Origin: Hygrophila difformis
Taxonomy: Eukaryota > Streptophyta > Magnoliopsida > Lamiales > Acanthaceae
Length of the DNA stretch: 64,000 nt
NCBI GenBank assembly: GCA_030278955.1
Contig: JAOANR010000001.1
Location: 7,118,874-7,182,873 of the forward strand
Reading direction: 5' to 3'
The notes below the pieces were generated by a model. It ran no database searches and was not told where the DNA came from. It saw only the letters and a list, made by a program, of their open reading frames with translations. Numbering within the stretch: the first letter of the stretch is position 1; each line of letters begins with the position of its first letter. Shown in pieces: positions 1 through 10,391 of this stretch. Position numbers and translations under genes: made by a program.

Positions 1-1
1 T

Positions 2-1252
2 GTTATTGATGAAGCGTTGGACATTGAGGCTAGCAAGAGTTGGACCGATACCTTGGTGGTCAAGCTATTGGGTGCCCATGCTGGTTACATGACGATGAAA
101 GATAGGCTATGGCGTATGTGGAAGCCGACTGGTTCGATGGACATTATAGACGTCGGATATGGTTGCTTTATTGTCAGGTTTGCTAATTTGGACGACAGAG
201 AAAAGGTGGTGAATGGAGGGCCCTGGCTACTGTTTGATCATTATTTAGCGCTCATGCCGTGGACTCGGGAGTTTAATCCGAGCAAAACACAAGTCAACAA
301 AACTCTTGTGTGGGCCCGGTTGAATGGTTTGCCCATGCACAGGTTCCGTGAAGACATATTATGGGGAATTGCTTCTGGCCTCGGCGAGGTGATTAAATTT
401 GACACATTCACGCACTTAACGGAACGTGGACGATTCGCACGTGTTTGCGTTGCCCTTGATCTGGAGAAGCCTGTCACCGGGAAACTCCGGGTTAATGGTG
501 AATGGATTCCCGTGGCCTATGAAGGCTTGCACTTGATTTGCTCTAAGTGTGGTCACTACGGGCATTTTGCACGAGATTGTACTCATCATGTTGAGGAGGC
601 TGTGCATGTTGCTCCGGTTGGGCAGGCAGATGGCGCTGGCCATGCAGAGAAAGGGGGCGAAGACAACCAGCACCCTGGTGTGCAAGACGCGGCGCGAAAT
701 CAGGTTGATGGCATGGCTGGTGATAACGCTGAGCCCGTCTTTGGAGAATGGATGGTTGTGGCTCGGAGAAGAGGCCGGCCCCAGCGCAAGCCAAGAAGGG
801 AGGCAGGCACATCAGGAGGTGCCCAAGGGGAGCCTATTCATGAGGATGTACAGCCTCATGACAACAGGAAGGACACGGATAGGGATATTGATACTACTGA
901 ATGTAGCCATGGCAAGAGTGTTGATGAAGTTCCTGAAACGAATCTGGACGCCTCCAGCTCTGACTTCCAGCACGGGATGGGCGCAGCCCGAGATGTTGGA
1001 AGCCCTGATGGTCATGAGTGGGCCATTGTTCCTGCTGAGCAACACGCTGCTCGACGGCCTAGGCACATCAAGCTTTTAAAGCGGCCTAGAACGGAGGAGA
1101 CACCACAAGGGTTACCGTACTCTTCTGATGACGAAATGGGTATTCATGCTCCGGATCAGCGGATTGGTGGCCGGTTTACACCTCTCCTCGAGGATTCTCA
1201 ATCTCGGGATGATGAAAATTGGGTGGATGCGGATGACGCAAGCATCCAGTAG
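2..1252 (+). CDS. LINE ORF1, gag-like nucleic-acid-binding protein (5' partial)
   Basis: The frame is open from base 2, so the true start is upstream of the window; at least 416 codons are visible. The N-terminal part (about residues 10-150, with GPWLLFDHYLALMPW) matches the DUF4283 domain of plant LINE ORF1 proteins. A CCHC zinc knuckle, CSKCGHYGHFARDC, follows near residue 175. The rest is a hydrophilic, low-complexity tail. In L1 elements this protein coats the element RNA and accompanies ORF2 protein to the target. The stop lies 31 nt before the ORF2 ATG, the usual tight bicistronic spacing. No internal stop is seen. Confidence 0.88.
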   Translation, partial: VIDEALDIEASKSWTDTLVVKLLGAHAGYMTMKDRLWRMWKPTGSMDIIDVGYGCFIVRFANLDDREKVVNGGPWLLFDHYLALMPWTREFNPSKTQVNKTLVWARLNGLPMHRFREDILWGIASGLGEVIKFDTFTHLTERGRFARVCVALDLEKPVTGKLRVNGEWIPVAYEGLHLICSKCGHYGHFARDCTHHVEEAVHVAPVGQADGAGHAEKGGEDNQHPGVQDAARNQVDGMAGDNAEPVFGEWMVVARRRGRPQRKPRREAGTSGGAQGEPIHEDVQPHDNRKDTDRDIDTTECSHGKSVDEVPETNLDASSSDFQHGMGAARDVGSPDGHEWAIVPAEQHAARRPRHIKLLKRPRTEETPQGLPYSSDDEMGIHAPDQRIGGRFTPLLEDSQSRDDENWVDADDASIQ

Positions 1253-1283
1253 GTGTTGGGTACGTCTCTCAATCATTTTTATT

Positions 1284-4200
1284 ATGGAATTTAAGGAATT
1301 TTCGATTATCGCTTGGAATGTTTGTGGGTTGATGAGTCGCACTGCTCAGCGTTGGGTAACTGATCTCCTTCGAGAACACAAGCCTGACATTTTCTGTGTT
1401 CTTGAGCCCCGAGGACAATTCTCCCGAACGAGTTCATTCTTTACTCGGATGGGATATCAACCAGTTTGCATTGAAGAGGCTATCGGCATGGGTGGGGGTA
1501 TTTGGATTCTGCGTTCTAGGACTGTGTCATGCCACATTAATATTTTGGACATCAGGCCGCGGCTGATCACCTTAGAAATGGTGAAGGGTACGTGTCGATG
1601 GGCTGCTACCACGCTCTATGCGGACCCTAATTATCAACGGAGGAAAGTTAATTGGGAATCTCTTCGGCTGGTAGCGGAGTTTGTCGAGATCCCTTGGGTT
1701 GTCCTAGGTGACTGGAACGAGATAGCCAGTGCCGAGGAAGTCCATGGGGGTGTTTATCTTGCCGACAGAGCTTCTGAGCTCCGTGAGTTATTTGATCAAT
1801 GTCATCTTGTCGAGATCAACACAATCGGCCCGGAGTTTACTTGGTCTCGAATGGCGGGGGCGGGAAGACGTATTTGCAAACGCCTTGATCGAGGCATGGT
1901 GAACTTAGGCTGGGTGACTCTATTTGAGAATGGAAGGATTTCGCATCTCCCACGCCTCGGCTCTGACCATAGTCCGTTGAAGTTGGTGTGTGATGATTTT
2001 CCTTCTACGAGTAGGAATCGACCATTTAGATGGGAAAACATGTGGAAAGAGCACAACCTCTACAAAGAGGTCGTCCGGGCTGGGTGTGTAAAGGGTGGAG
2101 ATAATTTGATTGACGTACTCAATGAAGTGCAAGAGAAGTCCATTTCATTTAATAAAGAGGTGTTTGGCAGTATTAGAGAGCGTAAGCGGAAGCTCAAAAA
2201 TCGGATAATTGGCGTTGAAAAGCGACTAGTGCGAGCTGACTCTGCTTGGCTTTGGCGGCTTGAAGGGGAGCTCCGAGCTGAGCTTGCGGACGTTCTAGCG
2301 CAGGAAGAACTATTATGGCATCAAAAATCTCGGGAAAGTTGGGTCAAGACTGGAGATCGGAATACTAAATATTTTCATGCGAGAACCAAAATTCAGAGGA
2401 AGAGAAATAAAATATATGGTCTTCAATTTGAGGATGGCGCCTGGGTTACTGATCAGCATGCACTCCAGGGACATGCCATTGAATACTTCTCCAATATGTT
2501 TGTTGTTTCCTCGGCGTCCAGGGAGGGTGAGGACCTACCGAGGCTGTTGCCACTGTCGGATGAGCATAGATCTTCTCTTGAGGCTCCGGTGGAAGAGAGG
2601 GAGGTTGAGCTCGCGTTGAGATCGATGCGCTCTCTTTCTGCCACGGGCCCTGATGGCTTCCCTGCGGCTTTTTTCAAGGAATACTGGGACATCGTCAAGG
2701 TGCCTACTATGAAGCTGGTCTTGTCTGCTATAAGTGAGCGGCGGCTCCCGGATGGGTTGGCGCATGCATTTCTTTGTCTCCTACCTAAAGTTGAAGTCCC
2801 TTGCACCCTCAAGCAATTCCGGCCGTTAACATTGTGTAATGTTTCCTTTAAACTCATTACAAAAATTTTGGTGAATCGCTTTCGGCCTATTTTATGTGAT
2901 GTTATAGGTCCGTTCCAGTCTGCTTTCCTTCCTGGGCGAGGGACCTCGGATAACGGCATTCTCTTGCAAGAAATCATTTCCTCATTAGAGAGCCCTCATT
3001 CTATATCCAGGGGTGCTGTGATTAAAATAGATCTTGCAAAGGCGTTCGACATGGTCAGCTGGGAGTTTCTAGATGACTGTTTAAGAGAGTTGGATATTCC
3101 AGATTCTTGTCGGGAGCTTATTATGACTTGTGTTTCTTCGTCAAGCTTTTCAATCCTATGGAACGGCTCACCAATCGGCCATATTGAAGCCAGAAGAGGT
3201 CTTCGCCAGGGGGATCCTTTATCCCCGTACTTGTTTGTAATTGTCATGGAGAAATTATCGAGAACTATTCTTGAGGCAGTTGATATGGGCTTCTGGAAGC
3301 CTCTGAAGCTGAGTGTCCGGGGTGTTGGCATCTCACACCTAATGTTTGCCGACGACTTAATCTTTTGTGCCGAATTGGATGAGAGGAGTATCATTTCTAT
3401 GTCTTCAGTCTTGACCAGGTTTGGCACCCGATCGGGTTTGCATATGAATCCGTCCAAGTCGTCAGCTTTTTGCTCTCCTAATGCCACCCAGGTTGAAAAA
3501 GAATGGTTACGTCACCACCTGGGGGTTTCTGCTGTTGATAACCTGGGATGCTATCTCGGATTTCCCATCATTCATGGTCGGCTTCGTATAGCTCATTTTG
3601 ACTCCCTTCTCAAGAAGATTCAAGACCGACTTACTTCATGGTCTTCCATCTTGTTGAATAAGGCAGGCAGAATTACTCTTGCTCGATCTGTGCTTAATTC
3701 TCTTCCTGTTTATGTCATGCAAGTTCACTTGCTCCCTATTGGCGTTTGCTCTAAGATTGATCAAATAATTCGGCGTTGGATATGGAAAGGCTCCAGTGGT
3801 CATGGGTTGCACCTAATTCGCTGGGATGAGCTGACGAAACCTAAATCTTATGGTGGATTGGGCGTTAGGAAGTGTCGTCAAATGAACCTTGCTCTCATGG
3901 GTAAGAAAATCTGGGATCTCTCTACTGCTCATAATAAATTGTGGGTTCGTATCCTATGTGATAAGTATGGCGTTGAGACTGGTCTCCTCCCACGCGAGCA
4001 TTACCGAGGCACTAAAGTTTGGCGTTCCTTGGTGAAAGTTGCTAAAGTATTCAGTTCTGCCTATGGTGTCCGCATAGGGAATGGAGCTAGTTCGCTTTGG
4101 TACACTCCATGGTGGGAGGGGAGTTGTTTGGCGACTCATGTTCCGTTTGTGGATATCCATGACATTCGTCTATGTATCAAAGATGTGATCGATGATGGGC

Positions 4201-5354
4201 GTTGGAAACTGGAACATCTTTATTCCTGGCTTCCAGCTGACATCAAGGCTGCAATAATGGCATCTCCCGCCCCTTTCTTGAATGCTGGGACTCCGGACAT
4301 CATGCATTGGAGAGGCGATGTCAAAGGGATTTATAGCATGAAGTCTGGGTATCGCTGGTTGTGTCCGGTTGATGGCTCGCCTTCGGGATGGGGTTGGATG
4401 TGGAAAGCCGGCATCCCCGAAAAGATTGGCGTGCTCTTATGGCTTCTCAGCCATGGTGCTTTGCCATGCAACGTGCTTCGCCATCATAGAGGTCTTGCGG
4501 CTTCACCTCTATGCTCCATATGCGGCGAGTATGAGGAAGATTGGCGTAATGCGCTATTTCTTTGCACTTGGGTAGATCATGTCTGGATGCGTAGTGGCTT
4601 CAAATTCAAAGAGATGCTTGAGGTGTTGCATGATGAGGACTGCCGGTTCTGGCTCGAATGGGCAACTCGGACATGGGGGGCTCGCTTCATTGCTCTATTA
4701 TGGGTGGTGTGGTGTCAACGTAATGAAAGAGTTTTTCGTGGAGTAAATCTTAGTCGCGACAGTGTTCTCATGAAGGCCAGCCGGCTTCAGCGTCATCTAG
4801 AGCATGCAACTGTTGTCCGGTACAAAAACCCCAAGATACATCAGGTGCGTTGGATTGAGGATAATCTGGTTGGCTACATTTTGCATTCTGATGGCTGCTG
4901 TTCTCCTGATCCTCCTCGGTCTGCGTATGGAGCTGTAATTCGCACTCATGAAGGGCTATGGAAGGGCGGCTGTGGTGGTAATATTGGCCAGCGCTCCATT
5001 CTGGAAACCGAGCTGTTAGCGCTTCGATTTGGGTTGCTCTTGGCCGGCCAGCTGGGCGTAGTTTTGTCTGCTTGTTTTGTTGATTCCATGGAGGTTGTTC
5101 GCTTGGTGGTTGGCCCATCTCTTCCCCATCACCATCTTTGGCCTATGATTAGGGAAGTGCAGGGTCTTCTTCGTGCAATGGAAGGGTGTGTACTCCGGCA
5201 TGTTTTCAGAGAAGGTAACCAGGTTGCGGATGGTCTAGCTCGAAAGGCAGTGTGTTCCGAGGACTTCTTCACTACTTGGGCCTTTCCTCCGGATGAAGTC
5301 CGGCGACTGGTAGATCAAGATGCTGTTGGCTTGACATTTCCCCGTGCTATTTAA
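1284..5354 (+). CDS. LINE ORF2, endonuclease / reverse transcriptase / RNase H
   Basis: About 1356 residues from the ATG at 1284. The frame is open back to 1128, but that stretch overlaps ORF1 and does not resemble the endonuclease start. Domains in order: APE-type endonuclease (AWNVCGLM, LEPRG, LGDWNEI, SDHSPL; first ~225 residues), reverse transcriptase (KIDLAKAFDMVSW, RQGDPLSPYLFV, catalytic MFADDLIF), a zf-RVT region (MKSGYRWL onwards) and a C-terminal RNase H (HSDGCCSPD, ETELLALRFGL, REGNQVADGLAR). This is the layout of plant L1 elements that gained an RNase H. The protein nicks target DNA and copies its own RNA onto it. All key motifs are present and there is no frameshift. Confidence 0.93.
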   Translation: MEFKEFSIIAWNVCGLMSRTAQRWVTDLLREHKPDIFCVLEPRGQFSRTSSFFTRMGYQPVCIEEAIGMGGGIWILRSRTVSCHINILDIRPRLITLEMVKGTCRWAATTLYADPNYQRRKVNWESLRLVAEFVEIPWVVLGDWNEIASAEEVHGGVYLADRASELRELFDQCHLVEINTIGPEFTWSRMAGAGRRICKRLDRGMVNLGWVTLFENGRISHLPRLGSDHSPLKLVCDDFPSTSRNRPFRWENMWKEHNLYKEVVRAGCVKGGDNLIDVLNEVQEKSISFNKEVFGSIRERKRKLKNRIIGVEKRLVRADSAWLWRLEGELRAELADVLAQEELLWHQKSRESWVKTGDRNTKYFHARTKIQRKRNKIYGLQFEDGAWVTDQHALQGHAIEYFSNMFVVSSASREGEDLPRLLPLSDEHRSSLEAPVEEREVELALRSMRSLSATGPDGFPAAFFKEYWDIVKVPTMKLVLSAISERRLPDGLAHAFLCLLPKVEVPCTLKQFRPLTLCNVSFKLITKILVNRFRPILCDVIGPFQSAFLPGRGTSDNGILLQEIISSLESPHSISRGAVIKIDLAKAFDMVSWEFLDDCLRELDIPDSCRELIMTCVSSSSFSILWNGSPIGHIEARRGLRQGDPLSPYLFVIVMEKLSRTILEAVDMGFWKPLKLSVRGVGISHLMFADDLIFCAELDERSIISMSSVLTRFGTRSGLHMNPSKSSAFCSPNATQVEKEWLRHHLGVSAVDNLGCYLGFPIIHGRLRIAHFDSLLKKIQDRLTSWSSILLNKAGRITLARSVLNSLPVYVMQVHLLPIGVCSKIDQIIRRWIWKGSSGHGLHLIRWDELTKPKSYGGLGVRKCRQMNLALMGKKIWDLSTAHNKLWVRILCDKYGVETGLLPREHYRGTKVWRSLVKVAKVFSSAYGVRIGNGASSLWYTPWWEGSCLATHVPFVDIHDIRLCIKDVIDDGRWKLEHLYSWLPADIKAAIMASPAPFLNAGTPDIMHWRGDVKGIYSMKSGYRWLCPVDGSPSGWGWMWKAGIPEKIGVLLWLLSHGALPCNVLRHHRGLAASPLCSICGEYEEDWRNALFLCTWVDHVWMRSGFKFKEMLEVLHDEDCRFWLEWATRTWGARFIALLWVVWCQRNERVFRGVNLSRDSVLMKASRLQRHLEHATVVRYKNPKIHQVRWIEDNLVGYILHSDGCCSPDPPRSAYGAVIRTHEGLWKGGCGGNIGQRSILETELLALRFGLLLAGQLGVVLSACFVDSMEVVRLVVGPSLPHHHLWPMIREVQGLLRAMEGCVLRHVFREGNQVADGLARKAVCSEDFFTTWAFPPDEVRRLVDQDAVGLTFPRAI

Positions 5355-5423
5355 TTTTCGTTGTTATTTTTTCTTTTTCATTTCCCTTTGCTCGCCTTCT
5401 TAGGCTGTTTCACCAAAAAAAAA

Positions 5424-5769
5424 CTTAATTGTTTTTATTTAATTAATATAATTTTAGTTTTTATTTTATATTTTAAATACACATATATATGTATATATGT
5501 ATTTAAATAGGTTATATATAAAGCATTTCATAGGATAACATGAAACATTGGTTGCACAGACGGTACGCGCGCGAGGGGAACTTGGGGTGGACTCGGGTTC
5601 GAGTCCTTTCTTTAACAAAACCTTTCAAATATATTTGAGAATGTATATTATATAGGACACGTGGCGGAAAATGATTGATCATTTAGAGAGCTAGCCAAGT
5701 TGGTTAGGGTTGTGGTTGGGTGTTGTTGAGGTGCTCGGTTTGAGCCCTCCCGAGAACATTTTTTTATAG
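5424..5769 (+). mobile_element. tRNA-like promoter remnants (SINE-like), tandem
   Basis: No coding potential. Two RNA polymerase III-like A/B box pairs are visible. The first has GTTGCACAGACGG (about 5550) and B-box GGGTTCGAGTCC (5595-5606). The second has A-box TAGCCAAGTTGG (5692-5703) and B-box GGTTTGAGCCC (5737-5747), followed by a T-run. They cannot be functional tRNAs because no cloverleaf closes. They are best read as SINE heads or tRNA-derived debris, possibly inside the CACTA element that ends at 6022. Confidence 0.45.
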
Positions 5770-6022
5770 AAGAGAATTACCGACCGCACCTGCGGTCGGT
5801 AGTGCGGTCGGTGGCGGGTTCCCGGACCTTTTGGGACCAGGCTGTACCGACCCCAAATGTGGTCGGTGCAGCGGTCGGTGCGCCGACCACATTTGGTTGC
5901 TTCTCGGCTGCCTACCAGCTTTTTACCGACCGACCAATTCGGTCGGTGGTGCGGTCGGTGAGCCCGAAGACGACCCGTCTGTAGGGGCTACCGACCGGAT
6001 TTACGAGATTTTTCTTGTAGTG
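5770..6022. mobile_element. CACTA (En/Spm) transposon terminus with subterminal repeats
   Basis: The segment ends in CTTGTAGTG (6014-6022). Its reverse complement, CACTACAAGAAAAAT, is the classic terminal sequence of plant CACTA elements. Just inside lie many GC-rich direct and inverted copies of ACCGACCG / CGGTCGGT (5778-5996), the transposase-binding subterminal array typical of CACTA ends. Only one terminus is in the window, so the element extends leftwards by an unknown distance. The base after the end is inside a MITE that resumes at 6023. Confidence 0.82.
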
Positions 6023-6138
6023 ATTTATTAAGAATGAGTGTAGTTGAGTGTAAAAATGTAAATTTATAGGTTAATTAATGCAAATCTCGGTTATTGAAAT
6101 TGAACTGAAAGAGACAAACTATTAAGGAACGGAGGGAG
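6023..6138. mobile_element. Stowaway-like MITE, half-copy cut by the CACTA element
   Basis: Ends in ACGGAGGGAG|TA, the usual Stowaway terminus. It aligns along its length with the reverse complement of the complete copy at 60520-60744 (shared ATTTATTAAGAATGAGTGTAG and TTAATGCAAAT stretches). It starts abruptly at the CACTA end, so the other half lies beyond the CACTA's missing left end. Confidence 0.75.
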
Positions 6139-7018
6139 TAATATTTAATTATTTCCTAAAATGGAAATTAGACAAGGGTGTTGGGAGTTGGGACAGCCAA
6201 AAAAAGGAAAGTGAGACATAAATAATGGGATGGAATGAGCACATATTTAACAAACAATTTTAGCATGGGATATGATGATTTGCTTGTTTATTAATTAATG
6301 CACGTAATAGACGAAAATGTGTACGTATTGTTTTTGTTCCAACTTTGTGAATAGAAAAGATTGTTTAATTAGTTTAATTTATTCATTTCATTTGTTGCAT
6401 TCATTGATTGGGACGAAATTATTTATATATAATTAGCCGACATGAAACTCTAGGCATCCATATATCAGGAATAGAATAAATTAATTTAAAAAGAAAAAAA
6501 AAAGAAAAAAGGAAAAAGAATGAAAACGAGAAAAGAGAAGTTAAGAGTAGTAGTAGGATCGCCGCATAAAAGAAAAAGCAGTGATCCAAAATGTAGTAGT
6601 AGTAGTAGTAGTATGCATCATCATCAAAAGTACAAAATAAAATAAAAAGGATGCATTATTTATACTAATGGATAGGCCACCATACAGTGCCCGCCTTTAT
6701 TAGTGCATATAGAATAATAAGCCATTTTATCTGCTTCCTTACCTCGGAAATTTTGTCCTCCACCATGCATCATCATTCTCGTCATTAATCATACTTATAA
6801 GTAAAACAAATGATAGTAATGGAGGAGAGTAATAAACTTCCAAAAAATCTTATGAATATTATTAGTTTAATTGTATGTAACCAACACCGTACCCCCAATG
6901 AAAATATAAATGGCCTAGATTCTTTTTTTGATATAACGTTGACATCCTAGGTGTGCGTGGAAGTCCAAACCACACAAATTACAAAATGACATAGATTTTT
7001 GATGTATCATATTGTTGT
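6139..7018. other. Gene-free AT-rich stretch
   Basis: No ORF of note. It contains an A/purine-rich tract (about 6487-6560), a (TAG)n microsatellite (about 6594-6613), and otherwise AT-rich unique-looking sequence. No promoter or RNA gene is recognised. Confidence 0.5.
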
Positions 7019-7694
7019 TGTTAACGGTGAAAATTTGGGAGAAGAATCTCTCTTTTATTGATGAACTCGGGGGAAAAATTACAGAAAAAATAGAAAACAA
7101 ATTACAGGAATTGAAAGAAAACTGTAAAGAAATTGGAAAAACAAAAAGCAGTAAAATACAGAAAAGCTATAAAGAAAGTAAAATAAGTAAAGTACGGCTC
7201 TCTGAGGAGTGTTGGAGGTGTTCCGAATGTGGTGCCACAGTGCATATATATAATGATGAGAGCCTTCAAGCTACCGATGCTCCATCTTGATCTCATCCTG
7301 ATTTGTTACCTTAGATGGTGTGCCTCACTATGATTTGTTTCCGTCGGTAGTGATTCGCTTCCTTAGATAATGCTTCATTTCTCTTTTCTTCTTGTATGAG
7401 ACTCTAGGGTGTCCCGCTCTATTGACTGAAGACGCGTCCTTTCTTTCAGCCCATTCTCTTCCGGGCCCTGAAGGTGCATCCTTTCTTCCGGATATATTTT
7501 AACTGGGCCTTTGAAGATGTGTTATCTCTTCCGGATATATTTTCACTGACTGGGTCTTTGAAGATGCGTCCTCTCTTCCGGATATATCTTCACTGACTTG
7601 AAGACGCGTCCTCTCTTCCGGATATATCTTCACGGACTGGGCCGGGCAATTTGGACATCGGATGGGCCTTAACATATTTTTTGTTGGGTTAACA
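7019..7694 (-). mobile_element. Candidate solo LTR
   Basis: The segment is bounded by TGTTAAC (7019) and GTTAACA (ending 7694), a 7-bp inverted terminus of LTR type. Flanking pentamers are GTTGT and GTTTT, a near match for a target duplication. Read on the minus strand it has the order of an LTR: tandem repeats like a U3 enhancer (7426-7640), a TATA-like TATATATG (about 7245-7252), then AATAAAAG (about 7051-7058) as poly(A) signal. No second LTR or retrotransposon protein is nearby, so recombination to a solo LTR is likely. Confidence 0.5.
7426..7640 (-). repeat. Tandem repeat, about 4 units, in the LTR-like U3
   Basis: Degenerate copies of a unit containing GAAGAYGCGTCCTCTCTTCC and GGATATATCTTCACTGACT, with variable spacing (about 45-60 bp). 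They start near 7430, 7469, 7513, 7560 and 7600. They resemble promoter/enhancer duplications in an LTR rather than satellite DNA. Confidence 0.75.
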
Positions 7695-7745
7695 GTTTTA
7701 AACGAAAAAATATTTGAAAAAAAATAAATATTAGTATGTATAGTA

Positions 7746-8010
7746 TTCCCTCCGTGTTTTAAAAATTGAAACGACCCACAGTGCACGCACGCAGTCCAAT
7801 GCACGTTTTAAATCATTAATAGTAACTCAAATTCCGTACAAGTAAAAATTCTAAAACTTTTGATATTTAAAAACTACTCGACGGGACGAATCTAATAAGA
7901 TCTCACTTGGCTATAGTTTAACTTGTATAACTATGATAAAACATTAAATCAAAGTACATGTGTGTGAATTAAATTTCCAAATGTTTCAATTTATAAACAA
8001 CGGCGGGAGC
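7746..8010. mobile_element. Stowaway-like MITE (family A)
   Basis: Starts TTCCCTCCGTG and ends near CGGCGGGAGC. The interior carries the family signature seen repeatedly in this window: CAGTCCAATGCACG, AAGTAAAAATTCTAAAA, GACGAATCTAATAAGATCTC and ACTATGATAAAA. Non-coding. Confidence 0.72.
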
Positions 8011-8950
8011 ATATATGAATTAAAAGGTTTTACGCATGAGTACATAACCGACCGGAGTAATATATGGAGGCTGCAGTTGTGTATCACTTTCTTTATTAGT
8101 ACTTTATATGATACTATGATGATAAATTTAGTGTGTGGAGGATGACGTGTTTTTCAGAAGCAAAGACAAATATATTTCACAAACCTAGCTATATAGTATA
8201 TAATAGGAGCAATAATTTATCCTTTCTGAATTCAGTGGAAATTGGCATGTGATCTTTAGATTCTGAAAATTAATTTTCTTTTGCTAAGAAGTTAATTTGA
8301 TAGTTAATAGTAGTAGTACTGTATGTTTTCTTTACTGTGGTTGTTTTTATTGCTATGTAGTAATAATCAATAATTGGTTGTAAATGTTACAAAATTAATA
8401 TGCAGTGTTTAATTTAATTTGGATTACTACTAATTTATGATGCAATAAGGAATGAATGGGACGACAGATGGAAAAGCACATGAGAAAATAGATGTCGCTT
8501 TAGGACAACATAAGAGTACAGACAGGAATTGTTGTTGGTGACGCGGAAATTTCATTATTGTTTTCTCTTTTCATTTAATAATTATTTTTCGTCCTTTTGT
8601 GATACAAACAATAGGCACTACTACTACTAGTAGGCAGATATTGCATGCTGATGAATATATGCACTTGATCGATCGCCTGAAAAAACCATTATTATATTAT
8701 TGTCACCTGATAAGCATGCATGCACGATGCATTTTATTTTTATTTTTTTTTTATTTTATTTGTCCGACCTCCACTATATATTCACAATATACATACATAT
8801 ATATATACTTCTATAATCGTCTTTTTATTCAATACGGGCGGTGCACTACATACATGCTTCTTCTTTTCTTTTCTTTTCTTTTCTTCTTTTTTTTTTTGCC
8901 GTTTTCCTTTTTTACATTACCGTACGTGAAGTACTTGTTAATGACTACTA
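8011..8950. other. Gene-free AT-rich stretch
   Basis: Only short, low-complexity open frames (T-rich around 8740-8900). No recognisable gene, RNA or complete repeat. Confidence 0.5.
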
Positions 8951-9139
8951 CTCCCTCCGTCCCATTCCAAATGTCCTACTTACTATATTTTGATGTCCTA
9001 TTACAAATGTCTTCTTTCTATAAATAGAAATAATTTTCCCCTCCAACAATTATGTGGACCCCACCATATACTCACAAACCAACTCTACCTTAATTCCTGT
9101 GCCCAACAGTAACAAGACACTTGGAGTGGGACGGAGGAG
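8951..9139. mobile_element. Stowaway-like MITE (family B), complete
   Basis: CTCCCTCCGTCCCATTCC at the left and GTGGGACGGAGGAG at the right form terminal inverted repeats. TA dinucleotides flank both ends, the Stowaway target duplication. 189 bp, non-coding. Its closest relative in the window is 12785-12977 (shared CTATAAATAGAAATAATTTT and GTGGACCCCACCATAT, inverted). Confidence 0.85.
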
Positions 9140-9567
9140 TAGTATTTTGGTTAATTTTATTTAAATCAGTAAATGATTTTATTTCTGTTTTTAATTTATG
9201 CTGAGATCATTTAATCCACAGGATCCAATGTAATAATTAAAACTTGGGAGACACTAGAAAGAGTATATACATACATGTAGTATGATATACTATATAGCTA
9301 GGGAGAGCTTGCTAGCATGATAATTATTAGTACAGTTTTGTACTTGGAACATTAATAATTATGGATAGCAATAGTGCATGCCTTACCCCCATATATCATC
9401 ACTAACTACTAGTACAAACCTTTTCTAGCTAGCTAGTATATAGTGCGTGTAATAATTGCATCTGGTAAATTGTTTTATGAAAGAGGAAGATAACGCAACA
9501 TTTTTCATCCAAATCTTTGATCCAATTTAATTTAAAGTGTACTGCTACTAGTACTACTACTATACAT

Positions 9568-9878
9568 AGGGGTGTCAATTTTAGGTTTCGGATCGTGTTC
9601 GTGTCGTGTTTCGGTCAGGTTGGCCGGGTCGTGTTTCAGGTTTCACAGATTCGGTTCGTGTTCGTGTCAGGTGTTAATAATGGTATAACACAAAATATGT
9701 AATCCCGAACACGACCCGAAACCCGAAATGAACTTGAAATACCAAATCCGAACAAGATCTGAAAAGTTTTAGATCGAATTTCGGATTAAAGTAACCAAAA
9801 ATGACTAAACCCAAAACTGCATCGGGTTCGTGTCGGTCGGGTTCGTGTTTTCGGGTCGTGTCCAAAATTTACACCCGT
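9568..9878. mobile_element. Short hAT-like element with CGTGTC-type repeats
   Basis: Left end AGGGGTGTCAA and right end TTTACACCCGT are imperfect inverted repeats. Flanking octamers CTATACAT (9560-9567) and CTATACAC (9879-9886) differ at one base, matching the 8-bp duplication of hAT elements. The inside is rich in direct and inverted CGTGTCGG / CCCGAACACG motifs. No transposase, so non-autonomous. Confidence 0.68.
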
Positions 9879-10342
9879 CTATACACGAACTAAGATGGAA
9901 ATTAAATTAAATTAAATTCATCACCCCCACCAATTACTACGTACATATAGGATATGTCATGTCCCTCTATCCCTCTTTTATTTTTCCTTTTCTTAAAGTA
10001 GAGACAGCCTTGCTTTTTACTAATTTATTTTGCCACCCTTAGTGCAAAATCCTCATCAACTTACAATGCATGTTGCATATATAAATTTAATTCGAAAAAG
10101 AAAAGAAAAACCATCTGCATGCGCATATCCACATGGACTACTATATATTGATCGATATTATATTCTTTCACACGTTGCTTTGTAATTCATATGATTCTTT
10201 TGTCACATTGTGAAATTGAGACACGACACTACGAATACTCTCATATAGTGTAATATCACAAAAATGGAACATATGATACACACATAATTAGTAGAGTAAT
10301 TAATTAAGATGAAATACTTTGGATGGAGCGCCCTTGTTGGGA

Positions 10343-10346
<4 letters not shown>

Positions 10347-10387
<41 letters not shown>
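10347..10387. repeat. (TA)n microsatellite
   Basis: About 20 uninterrupted TA units. Confidence 0.95.

Positions 10388-10391
<4 letters not shown>

Larger units (their letters stand above)
1..5423 (+). mobile_element. L1-type LINE retrotransposon, 5' end outside window
   Basis: A two-ORF plant L1-like non-LTR retrotransposon. ORF1 (2-1252) is an RNA-binding gag-like protein and ORF2 (1284-5354) carries endonuclease, reverse transcriptase and RNase H. After the ORF2 stop there is a pyrimidine-rich 3' UTR of about 60 nt and a 9-A tail (5415-5423). Neither ORF has a stop or frameshift, so the copy looks recent or even competent. The 5' UTR and left target duplication lie before base 1. The CACTA end 600 bp downstream suggests the LINE may sit inside a larger CACTA element, but this cannot be shown from the window. 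Confidence 0.93.

Noticed and set aside
549..1079. Alternative plus-strand frame inside LINE ORF1
   Set aside because: Overlaps ORF1, which has the zinc knuckle; composition is not protein-like.
1128..1283. Longer N-terminus for LINE ORF2
   Set aside because: It overlaps ORF1 and shows no endonuclease similarity; the ATG at 1284 starts the conserved domain.
5550..5750. Functional tRNA genes
   Set aside because: A- and B-box-like words exist, but no acceptor stem or anticodon arm can be paired.
7426..7640. Regularly spaced repeats that could suggest a CRISPR-like array
   Set aside because: Units are adjacent and imperfect with no unique spacers, and this is a plant genome.
8599..9027. 142-codon ORF
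   Set aside because: Low-complexity Phe/Leu/Tyr-rich translation of T-rich DNA that runs into a MITE.
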